Assembly (NCBI RefSeq): GCF_001317355.1 | Contig: NZ_LKET01000030.1 | Span: 1-64,000 of the forward strand | DNA length: 64,000 nucleotides | Source of the DNA: Oxobacter pfennigii | GTDB lineage: Bacteria; Bacillota; Clostridia; Clostridiales; Oxobacteraceae | Reading direction: 5' to 3' | Made by a program: the position numbers and the translations under genes | Notes under the pieces: model-generated | Databases searched by the model: none | Told to the model about the DNA's origin: nothing | Seen by the model: the letters and a program-made list of their open reading frames with translations, nothing else | Part shown: piece by piece, positions 55,329 through 63,260 of the stretch | Layout of the letters: every line of letters starts with the position of its first letter | Position numbering within the stretch: the stretch's first letter is position 1

Positions 55329-55421
55329 TTAGCCGCATTCGGCGCACATCAGAAAACCGGCAAAATATTTATCATCGTTCGGCGGTCTTCTGACAACTAA
55401 TTCTTTAGTCTTTTCTTCATG
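55329..55421 (-). pseudogene. Recombinase zinc-ribbon remnant
   Basis: On the minus strand EEKTKELVVRRPPNDDKYFAGFLMCAECG then a stop. The end matches the start of the zinc ribbon of large serine recombinases (GLLxCxxCG). Only about 30 codons remain. Confidence 0.45.
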
Positions 55422-55494
55422 CTCTGTCCTCCTTGTATAATTTCGTTTCATGTGGTTCCAAGGGCTTTTGCCTGTTCTTTCAGCCGCCCATTAA

Positions 55495-55644
55495 AATGCA
55501 AAAAGGCATATCCTGTCCACGGAAAGCCCATGGGCAAGATATGCCTGTATCTCTCATATAAAATTGTTTCAGCCCAGCAAAAAGGACAGACTTATTCTGT
55601 CTGCCTGCTGCCATAAGTATATTGTGTAAACATAGCTTGTCAAC
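55495..55644 (-). ncRNA. Possible small RNA transcription unit
   Basis: On the minus strand TTGACA (55644-55639), 16 bp and TATACT (55622-55617) form a near-consensus promoter. About 10 bases later comes a hairpin, GGCAGAC with GTCTGTCC (55606-55585), then a stem GGCATATC with GATATGCC (55545-55505), holding GCCCATGGGC in its loop, followed by TTTTT. A transcript of about 110 nt would thus end at an intrinsic terminator. The 83-codon frame across it has no ribosome site. It could be an sRNA or an attenuated leader whose gene is lost. Confidence 0.5.
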
Positions 55645-55645
55645 C

Positions 55646-56185
55646 CCCATTTGCTTGGAAAACGGGATATTAAAATCTCTCCGTCCTGTATCAGTATGGC
55701 ACAGCCCCATCATGCGTTTATACATAGTCAATTATACAAGAAAAACCTCGGTTTTTCAACAACTGTTTTCCTCTGCTTTCCAGCTCCGCTTAGACCCTGT
55801 GGCGAAAAAATCAGGACGTTTTTGCTTCTGACATTCACACTTCAGCTTGAATCATGTTTCAAGGTTGATATTGCATTTTGTTATAGGTAACGCTTAAATT
55901 AGATACATAAGGTATAAAAAATAAAGGGGGGTATTATGCTGGCAGAGAAAATAATAAAATGATAGACGAATGCAAGTGAAAGAGGAGCCGGACAATAAAG
56001 AATACCTCTGCTTATATGAAAATATGAGTAAAGGTATTTTACTGAATAAATATAGCAAAATCTGGAGGAAATAAAGGGTTAATGTAGAAAAAATATCTAT
56101 CAAAGCCCTTAACTAGTAACGCGCAAGGAAGCCTATGCTACACATTATATTGTCAATACTAATAATGTGAGGTGAAACAGAAGAC
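55646..56185. other. Intergenic region with repeat copy 2
   Basis: No gene found. It contains the repeat at 55999 and AT-rich DNA before ykgJ. Short open frames here lack ribosome sites. Confidence 0.4.
55999..56130. repeat. Dispersed repeat copy 2 (about 130 bp)
   Basis: Partner of 46704-46840. The start-like stretch reads ATGTAGAAAAAATATCT, so the small reading frame of copy 1 is closed at its second codon. Confidence 0.8.
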
Positions 56186-56701
56186 ATGCTGAAACCGAGT
56201 GAAGTTAAAAAAGCAGCAAAGGCTATAGAGGCTGACAATATCAGATTTCGTTCCTTCCTGAAGAATCATGCCGATGAAGAGGAACTGGATAAGCAGTTTC
56301 TGGCATTACATAATGAACTGTTTGCTGATTATGACTGCAGAAAATGCAGAAACTGCTGCAAAATGTATAAAGGAACATTTCAAGAAGATGAACTGGAAAA
56401 AGCGGCGGGATACATGAATATAACAACCGACCAGTTTAAAGATTTCTTTCTGGAATTGGACGAAATAGGATACAGCTATAAAACCAGACACAGGCCATGT
56501 GATTTTTTGGATGAAGACGGAGATTGTAAACTGGGTGATATGAAACCTGAAAGCTGTAAGACTTATCCGTATACAAATCAGCCGGAAAGGTTATGGAGTC
56601 TTTACAGTATGTTGAATGTGGTTGAAGTATGCCCGGCAGCCTTTGAGATATTTGAAAGATTAAAAAAAGTTTATGGATTTAAAAGCAGACAGAGATATTG
56701 A
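56186..56701 (+). CDS. YkgJ family cysteine cluster protein
   Basis: 171 residues. CRKCRNCCKMYKG near residue 50, RPCDFLDEDGDCKLGDMKPESCKTYPY near 110-135 and VCPAAFEIF near the end give the eight-Cys zinc or Fe-S pattern of YkgJ (PF03692). Function is unknown; some relatives act in flagellar modification or metal handling. GAGGTG precedes the ATG. It is followed 17 bp later by a broken PRiA4b-like gene. Confidence 0.9.
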   Translation: MLKPSEVKKAAKAIEADNIRFRSFLKNHADEEELDKQFLALHNELFADYDCRKCRNCCKMYKGTFQEDELEKAAGYMNITTDQFKDFFLELDEIGYSYKTRHRPCDFLDEDGDCKLGDMKPESCKTYPYTNQPERLWSLYSMLNVVEVCPAAFEIFERLKKVYGFKSRQRY

Positions 56702-56718
56702 TTTGAAGGGAGAACAAG

Positions 56719-57292
56719 ATGAAAAACATAATAAGAGTCAATAAAGATGGAATCACACCGGTTTATCTTCATCTGGAACTGAAAGATGAGTACCTGACGG
56801 AAGATCAGGAAAGAATGCTCAAAAGATATGGGGAATCTTTAGGCGGAGAGACTATATGCAGGGATATTCTTATACCATCCGATATGCCGCTTCATAACCT
56901 GCACTATGCGATACAAAAACTTTATGGCTGGCAAAATTCACACTTGCGCTGTTTTCGCCTGCCGGAAGAAGTGTATCAAAAATTGACCGGAGGCACCGTA
57001 AAAGGCTGGGCGGATTTAGTAGGGATTTTGCCAAGATCTGCTGGAAAGCGGGTTTGTTTCACAGGAAGAGATTGCTTATGCAAGTGAAATTGTGCTGAAT
57101 GAGCACAGGCCGGTTTGCATCCATAAAGACGGAGCATTTTTGCTTGATGATGTGGGCGGATTAAGCGGCTTTGCTGATTTTTTAGAGACTGTTTATGAAA
57201 GTGAAGACAAAAGAGAAAGGGATGAGGCTCGGACATGGGCCAAGAGCCTTGGCTGGAGTGAAAAAAAGATTGCGGCTAAAAGGATATTGTAG
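56719..57292 (+). pseudogene. PRiA4b ORF-3-like protein, frameshifted
   Basis: The first frame (VYLHLELKDEYLT, IPSDMPLHNLHYAIQKLYGWQNSHLRCFRL) matches the PRiA4b ORF-3 family (PF07929) and stops at 57087. Near 57015-57030 the reading moves to another frame, which continues DLLESGFVSQEEIAYASEIV and GLSGFADFLETVYES to 57292. One base change in length would restore one protein of about 190 residues. A sequencing error cannot be excluded. Confidence 0.75.
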
Positions 57293-57316
57293 TGGGATCG
57301 AAATACAGGGGGTCAA

Positions 57317-57706
57317 ATGAATCAGAAAGAATTTATTCAGAAATCAAATGAAATGTTGGACAGGATGAGCATGGCGGAATTAAGAAGATAAATTAGAATG
57401 TAATTTGAAATTACGCGGCGAAATTGCTATGAAAGCTGCCCATGCGTCATATTGTGTGAATGATAGTGAGTTCATGAAAAAATGTTGGTATGAAGCCTTT
57501 TACTCCAATTCAACCGTACCAAATATTTAAGACTTTTTGCAGATGGAGAAGCGGCAAGAAAATATAAAAATCTGGCAGAAAAAAGAATAGAGGAGCTGCG
57601 TATATCTGATAATCATTATAATCACATAGCTGAAACAGCTAAAAATGATATTACCGAAATAGAGTATAGATATCTATACTTTTCTCAGGACATTTTGATA
57701 AGATAA
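57317..57706 (+). pseudogene. Decayed gene, SWIM/DUF-like
   Basis: ATG at 57317 reads MNQKEFIQKSNEMLDRMSMAELRR then a stop. Pieces continue in other frames: EIAMKAAHASYCVN, CWYEAFYSNSTVPN and LFADGEAARKYKNLAEKRIEEL. The order resembles proteins annotated with SWIM-type zinc fingers, but I am not sure. At least three frame breaks. Confidence 0.45.
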
Positions 57707-57868
57707 AAAATTGGTGCAGCACTGCTGACGCTGCAAACCCTTGGCTGTTAATGTCAATCGAAAATCAAACCAGCAAGTGGCTCAATTTTCGATTGACATT
57801 TTAGATGTAGAGATTTCAAATTTGTTGGAAGGATTAAACAGAGATTACCGTAGTATATGGAGGTTAAT

Positions 57869-58303
57869 ATGAAATACATGACCAAAGGATGGTACGAAAC
57901 CGTGCAGAATACAGGCTTTCATTTGCTGCTGAGAGTATCAAAAAAGGCTGAGGCATTTTCCGAAGATTATTTTAAGAAACTTTATAAAAGTCAGGAAAAA
58001 GCCTGGCTGCGGCTGCAGGAAGAGGTTTCTAAGGTACAGCTTGAAAGCGTTGTTTACCCAGACGAATTTCAAGCTGAATATGCTGACGGCCGTCCATTAG
58101 AACCGTCTGAATTTGAAGAAGCTAAGAGAGAATATTTTGAAATGCGTGAGAAGGCGCGTTTGAATTTTGTAAAAGCATCTGCATTTGATCCGGAGCAAGA
58201 AAAGAAAAACTTTAAGAAAGCCCTAAAAAACCGGGACAAAAAATGCATTTCTTGTCCCGGTTTTTTAGGGCTTTTTATAGATGACATACGGTATTTTGTA
58301 TAA
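57869..58303 (+). CDS. DUF4085 family protein, C-terminally altered
   Basis: 144 residues from ATG 57869 (GGAGG upstream). MKYMTKGWYETVQNTGFHLLL is the DUF4085 start. After about residue 115 the frame runs through a long terminator hairpin (58217-58276), so the last 30 residues (NRDKKCISCPGFLGLFIDD) are probably foreign and the original end is lost; the family is usually longer. A scrap of its 3' part is found at 43619-43664. Confidence 0.65.
   Translation: MKYMTKGWYETVQNTGFHLLLRVSKKAEAFSEDYFKKLYKSQEKAWLRLQEEVSKVQLESVVYPDEFQAEYADGRPLEPSEFEEAKREYFEMREKARLNFVKASAFDPEQEKKNFKKALKNRDKKCISCPGFLGLFIDDIRYFV
58217..58276. terminator. Long hairpin terminator inside the gene end
   Basis: AAAGCCCTAAAAAACCGGGA (58217-58236) and the complementary TCCCGGTTTTTTAGGGCTTT at 58255-58274 form a stem of over 20 bp with T runs. 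It lies before the stop codon of the DUF4085 gene, which is unusual and points to a fusion junction. Confidence 0.85.
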
Positions 58304-58339
58304 ACACAAGACAGCTTTATAATTCCCATTATACTGATA

Positions 58340-58936
58340 TTAGTTAAAAAGATCGGTATATTTCAGCAAACCGTGCTTTGTGCAATACAAATATAAGTCG
58401 CCGCCTTTTTTCATCACTGGGATACGGGCTTCCGCACTTTGCTCCGGATACAAGCGGATTAGAAGCACTCTGTCGTAAAGCACATACGCCGCAAACGCGA
58501 TATAGTGGTCTTTCATCATATCATGACGGATGGAAATATAGTAGTCTAAGTCCATTTCTTGCACTGTAATTTCATGTTCTGCAGTGTAGGGCACCGGCTT
58601 CAACGGCCGCAGCTTTCGCCCGCAGCAGGAAATGGAGGCGCTTCCTGTACTCGTCAGAATGTTGCCGCAGGCAGGGCATACATAGAATTGAGTTTTATCA
58701 ATCTTTCCCACATCAGGCAGGTTGGGATCAAGTTTACCCTCCAGCATTTTTTGAATGTCTGCCCCCAGCACTGCCGCAAGCTCAGACCATAGCGTAACAT
58801 CGGGGCAGCCCAAACCGCACTCCCATTTGGATACGGTCTTATTGCTGATATTCAGCAAATCCGCAACCTGCTGCTGTGTCAGCCCCTTTTCTTTGCGCAG
58901 CTGAAAAATTAAACGCCCGACCTTGGCGCAGTCCAC
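58340..58936 (-). CDS. XRE family regulator with desulfoferrodoxin-like zinc ribbon
   Basis: 198 residues from GTG 58936 (GGAGG 8 bases upstream; the in-frame GTG at 58945 overlaps that site). Residues 5-62 are an HTH_3 domain (LIFQLRKEKGLTQQQVADLLNISNKTVSKWECGLGCPD). FYVCPACGNILTSTGSASISCCGRKL near 85-112 is a four-Cys rubredoxin/desulfoferrodoxin-like knuckle, and the rest matches the C-terminal domain common in Firmicute HTH proteins. It lies 30 bp downstream of the MoxR-VWA gene on the same strand, possibly one operon. Confidence 0.85.
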   Translation of the reverse strand: MDCAKVGRLIFQLRKEKGLTQQQVADLLNISNKTVSKWECGLGCPDVTLWSELAAVLGADIQKMLEGKLDPNLPDVGKIDKTQFYVCPACGNILTSTGSASISCCGRKLRPLKPVPYTAEHEITVQEMDLDYYISIRHDMMKDHYIAFAAYVLYDRVLLIRLYPEQSAEARIPVMKKGGDLYLYCTKHGLLKYTDLFN

Positions 58937-58966
58937 ATTAATCACCTCCAGGATGTTCTGAGTTTA

Positions 58967-61009
58967 TCATTGATATAGATATTTAGCAATGACTTGAACC
59001 AACCGGGCCGGAAGCTGCCGTAAATCAGTGATGTCCAAAAAGCGTTCCTGCCCGTAAATATCACAAATGGTTTCTTTATCCTGACCAATGGCAGCAGCCA
59101 GAAACAATACGCCTTTGCGGCTATATTCCTGTATCACGCCTTTCATATCAGCTATGGCAGTCTCACCGGTATAGTCCGGCATAGCCTTTGGCTGACCGTC
59201 GCTGATGCTGATTAATAGCTTCGTCTTTTGCGGCGTTTTCATAAGCTTTTCCGCCAGGATACGCAGTGCCATGCCATCCCGGTTGTTGCTGTGTCCTTGT
59301 ATCGCCATAAGACAATACTTGTCGTTCAGAGCTTGATTCTCGCAGTCGATATAGGAGTAAAGCGACATCCGCTCCAAAGATGAGCGGTCTGCCGTATCCC
59401 CGTAAATAAGCATTGGTATTTTGCAGCTTTCACAAAATTCATAAACTGCGACAGCCGCCTGCTTTGCGGCATCCAACCGCCCAAAGGCGCTCATAGAGGC
59501 CGATTCGTCAATTCGCAGTGCAACCGCAAGAGAAGGCTCCTCATCCGGCGGACATTTTTGAGAATAGTAGCGAAAATCAGGAGAAGCCAGCTTTTCCGCA
59601 TGGAATTTCATCCCATAAACACGGGATTTCGAAAACTCTGTGGATACTTCGTGTTCCAACAGCGGAACAGTTTTTCGCACCAGCTCCCGGATTACCGGCA
59701 TCAGCGCAGATGCAATCTGATGATATTCACGATGATGGGCAAAGGTTGCTTCCGGTCTGTGAACAATCAGATTTACTTTCTCATGGGAAGAGCCCTTTAC
59801 CATTTCCCGCGCTTGCCGGTTCAGATGCTTGCGAAACTCCCGCCTTTGCTGCTCCAATTCCTCATCGGTTGTTTGCTGCAGCTCGTGATATATGGGGTCT
59901 CCGTCCTCTCCGTTATCGTAGCTTTGCGTATCTGCGGCGTTTTCCGCATCATAATTGGACTGACCTTTACTGTCGGCTGATTTTCGCAGAGCAACCGCCG
60001 GGATGTCATCCGGCACAGCGTCAGACAACTCTGTCTCTATAGTTCCCTCTGTATGGATTTCCATAACCTCGCCGTTGGTTTTGATTGGCCGTTCCGATAT
60101 CTCCTCCAGTTCCGGCAACACCCCATGCTTTGATAAGGCTTGTTCCAGAATAACTATTTCGTCGGGGTCGGTAGTGATTTTATAAATAACCTTGTGATAT
60201 AGTGCGTCCACCGCCTCTGCACCCTGAAGGACAGCGTCCACCCAGAAAAAATAGGAGCGCATACCTGCCACACCTTTTATGGCGTTTGCCTTTGCGGTTT
60301 GATCCAATAAAACAATGACGCGGGCAAAAGCCATCAGCAATCCTTCATCAGTACAGCCGGTTTTGGCCGCCGCTCGTTTTGTCATAACTTCGACAGAGGG
60401 CAAATCCATCTTTTCGCTGTGCTGCACACGGTCACGCAGGGACTCGTTCAGCGGGCGGCAGCCATTATAGCCCCGATTTGCGGTAATAACCGCGATAAAA
60501 TCAGGATGACGATGGACAATCCGGGTAGGCAGATTGATGCTGCCGTCCGGCTCCAGCGCCGAGTTAAGTGACATTAAAACCGCTGCGTCACGAATTACCG
60601 TAGGCTCCTGAATTTCCAGCAGCCAGCCGTTTTCATAAGCACGCACAATTTCTGACGGATAATATTTGTATGTTATACCTTCAGTATTGTTTTCATCCTC
60701 CGGCAGCACCGGCAGGATAGAACCTAATACGTCGGATTTGTCCATATCCGCAAAACAGGTCACCTTGGTATAGGGCAGTCCAAAGCCGGCGGAGAGAGCC
60801 TTTGCAAGCTGTGTCTTGCCGGAGCCGGCATCCCCCTCTAAAAGGATGTTTGTAATTTTCATTTCGCCCCGTGTCCAATTCCGATAGACCTCTTCACAGA
60901 TGCGGCGCTCAGCGTCACTCTCGATGTGGGTGACAGGCTTTTGCCAGACAAGGGATTTTTCTTCTTCCGTCAACTGTCTGGCAGGCGACAGAAGCCATTG
61001 ATTGTCCAT
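58967..61009 (-). CDS. MoxR-type AAA ATPase fused to VWA domain
   Basis: 680 residues from ATG 61009. AAA part: Walker A EGDAGSGKTQ near 60, Walker B region LLEIQEP, sensor TANRGYNG and NESLRDRVQ arginine finger area. An acidic linker (about 325-410) follows. The VWA part begins near 440, with the MIDAS motif DESASMSAF near 500 and SDGQPKAMPDYTG further on. The layout resembles CobS-CobT/NorQ-NorD chelatase or chaperone pairs joined in one chain. No cobalamin or nitric-oxide genes are near, so the client is unknown. One base after the upstream partner's stop. Confidence 0.88.
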   Translation of the reverse strand: MDNQWLLSPARQLTEEEKSLVWQKPVTHIESDAERRICEEVYRNWTRGEMKITNILLEGDAGSGKTQLAKALSAGFGLPYTKVTCFADMDKSDVLGSILPVLPEDENNTEGITYKYYPSEIVRAYENGWLLEIQEPTVIRDAAVLMSLNSALEPDGSINLPTRIVHRHPDFIAVITANRGYNGCRPLNESLRDRVQHSEKMDLPSVEVMTKRAAAKTGCTDEGLLMAFARVIVLLDQTAKANAIKGVAGMRSYFFWVDAVLQGAEAVDALYHKVIYKITTDPDEIVILEQALSKHGVLPELEEISERPIKTNGEVMEIHTEGTIETELSDAVPDDIPAVALRKSADSKGQSNYDAENAADTQSYDNGEDGDPIYHELQQTTDEELEQQRREFRKHLNRQAREMVKGSSHEKVNLIVHRPEATFAHHREYHQIASALMPVIRELVRKTVPLLEHEVSTEFSKSRVYGMKFHAEKLASPDFRYYSQKCPPDEEPSLAVALRIDESASMSAFGRLDAAKQAAVAVYEFCESCKIPMLIYGDTADRSSLERMSLYSYIDCENQALNDKYCLMAIQGHSNNRDGMALRILAEKLMKTPQKTKLLISISDGQPKAMPDYTGETAIADMKGVIQEYSRKGVLFLAAAIGQDKETICDIYGQERFLDITDLRQLPARLVQVIAKYLYQ

Positions 61010-61010
61010 T

Positions 61011-61475
61011 TTAACAATACTCCATTTCTTCAAGTATTCGGGACAGCACACGCAGCCGTTCCCCGGTCAGCTCCCCCAAATCACCTAAAGCCTGGGAAAA
61101 CTTCTGAATGTCTTCGTTGATATCCGGATTTTCGGTACAGACAGCGACCGGCATAACGCCGCCCTGAACGCCAATCCGTTCTACAGCCGGTTTGTTGGGG
61201 TCGTATAACAGCGGCATCCGGTAGGCTTCACGAAAATACAGCAGGGTGCGGCTTAGAAAAATCATCAGATCAAGCACCTGGTGAATGGGCAGTTCAGTGC
61301 TGATTTCTAATTTACCGTTTACTGTTTCCTTCCAGATTTGCGCTGCAATTTTCATATTCTTGTTGGTTTCCAAAGCCGGCGTACCCAGCGTCAGCCGTTT
61401 GATGTCAGACTTATAGGCGTTTTTTCCATCTATACGGTCATACTGACCGGCAATCATTACGATATCCTTGTTCAT
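61011..61475 (-). CDS. Small partner of the MoxR-VWA protein, unknown
   Basis: 154 residues from ATG 61475 (AAGGAGG 8 bases upstream). Helical C-terminus (DINEDIQKFSQALGDLGELTGERLRVLSRILEEM); no motif recognised. Its TAA ends one base before the MoxR-VWA start, so the two are co-translated. Probably a complex partner or client adaptor; this rests only on gene order. Confidence 0.65.
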   Translation of the reverse strand: MNKDIVMIAGQYDRIDGKNAYKSDIKRLTLGTPALETNKNMKIAAQIWKETVNGKLEISTELPIHQVLDLMIFLSRTLLYFREAYRMPLLYDPNKPAVERIGVQGGVMPVAVCTENPDINEDIQKFSQALGDLGELTGERLRVLSRILEEMEYC

Positions 61476-61713
61476 CTCCAAATCCTCCTTGCTTGTTTAT
61501 CTTGGGCCAGGCATTGCTCACGCAACGCCATATTGTTTACCCCGGCTTTATTGTATATGCTGTATATAAAGAGTACAATCCACGCTCCGTAGAGTCTACG
61601 CTCAAAGAAGCAAGGATTTCTCTAAAAAGCATTTCTGTGTGCCATGCAAGAGAATTAATATACTACGATTGAATTGAAAGAAATTATTAAAACTTATAAG
61701 TAAGTTGTGAAAA

Positions 61714-62025
61714 ATGATTAAATACCTTCTGGGGAATTTGCTTGTATGCGGTGATTGCGGAGTGCCTTATCGGAGAAGGACTGAACGCGGTAAGGTGGTC
61801 TGGCGCTGCGCGACAAGGAGCGAAAAAGGTAAAGATGCATGTCATAACTCCCCTACTGCGGATGAGGGATGGATATAAGATATCCTGGGCGAAGCTGTTT
61901 GTCAGAACGGAATCTATGATGAAGTCATTATAAGGAATGAAGTTGGCAAAATCCAGGTTTTTGATACCTTTATTTTGATTTTTTGCAATAATGGCTCACA
62001 GGAGAAAAGGTTATTCCTGGAATGA
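61714..62025 (+). pseudogene. Serine recombinase zinc-ribbon remnant
   Basis: The frame reads YLLGNLLVCGDCGVPYRRRT, then VVWRCATRSEKGKDACHNSPT, a TAA at 61876-61878, then DILGEAVCQNGIYDEVIIRNEVGKIQVF to TGA at 62025. This is the recombinase zinc beta ribbon and following helices. The catalytic N-terminus is absent. The 61476-61713 stretch before it holds nothing I can support. Confidence 0.8.
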
Positions 62026-62164
62026 TTGAACCTGTGCTATACTAATAATTGTCAATAAGAATGGAGGATAAAGTCTCCGGAGGGATACGACGTCTTTTTT
62101 GTACATTCAAGGCATACAGAATGTGTTTGCCTTTTGACAAAACAAAGGACGAGGAGATTGTTAA

Positions 62165-62940
62165 ATGAAAGAATATTTAATTTATAAAACTGGTTATATA
62201 ATGCGTTATCATGATTTCCCCGGTGAGGATATACCAATCCTTTTTATCCATGGACTTGGTTGTGCAGGTTCATTTGATTATCCGGAAGTTGCAGCACAGG
62301 ATTCTTTAAAGAATCATCGCCGTATTCTCGTGGATCTTTTAGGTGCCGGTTACAGTGGCAAGCCCAATGATTTTACCTATACCGTCGAAGATCATGCAAG
62401 ATATCTGCAGGAATTTATCAGTTCTTTAAATCTTGGGCCTTTTATTTTGTTTGGGCATAGTTTAGGCGGAGCTGTTGCTCTTGCTTTGGCTGATAAATGT
62501 CGAGATAGACTTCATCAAATTATTTTAAGTGAATCAAACTGGATAAAAGCTCCGAGGGTTCCACAAGTAAGTACATTGCTGATTTTGAAATGCAAGACTT
62601 TGTCAATCGAAAATTTGACAAGTTGGTAAAGGACAGCTGTGAAGATGGAAATGGAATATGGGCGGCATCTCTGTCTGTGTGGTTTCCAAAGGCCGCTTAT
62701 TTGATATCAAAATCGGCTGCAGTGGGAGGAAATCCGTCATGGAGAAGGATATTATATTCTCTGGAATGTCCCAGAACATTTATCTTTGGCGAGAAATCTT
62801 TACCTGATCCGGATATACAGGTTCTTACAGAACATGGTATTCAAATAGAAATCGTTAAGGATGCTGGTCATTCCATGGCTTGGGAAAACCCAGAAGGTTT
62901 AGCTTCAGCTATCAGTAGCGGAATCCTGTCAGCCAAATAA
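62165..62940 (+). pseudogene. Alpha/beta hydrolase, frameshifted
   Basis: First frame: ILFIHGLGCAGSFDYPEV (oxyanion loop HGLG), LLGAGYSGKP and the nucleophile elbow GHSLGG, stopping at 62629. Near 62550-62580 the coding moves to another frame: IADFEMQDFVNRKFDKLVKDS, then TFIFGEKSLPDPD and KDAGHSMAWENPEGLASAI with the catalytic His, ending 62940. Together they make one hydrolase of about 258 residues, broken by a single frameshift. A sequencing error is possible. Confidence 0.8.
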
Positions 62941-62981
62941 TCAAAGTTTGAAATACATCTTATCTCACACCAAGGCCAGAA

Positions 62982-63260
62982 TGTTTTTTTAAGGTTGGAA
63001 AGGAAGCTTTGATTGATATACTAATTGAGGTTACAAAATGCTTACACGAGGATGCTGCATATAAAATTAAAGCTCCATTTCTGCTGCTGTGCGGTGATAA
63101 AGACGCATCAGGAAATATACGTAAGATAGCAAAACCATGGGCAGATTCAGAGCCAAACTGTACATTTTATATGATATCAAATGCAGGCCATAATTCGAAT
63201 CAAGACAATCCGGGTGAAGTAAATGCACATATAGATAACTATCTAAAACAAATTTACTAA
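62982..63260 (+). pseudogene. Alpha/beta hydrolase C-terminal fragment
   Basis: AAYKIKAPFLLLCGDKDASGNI and NAGHNSNQDNPGEVNAHIDNYL are the Asp and His parts of an alpha/beta hydrolase end. The nucleophile half is missing and no ribosome site precedes the first ATT/TTG codons. It is not the same sequence as the hydrolase just upstream. Confidence 0.7.
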
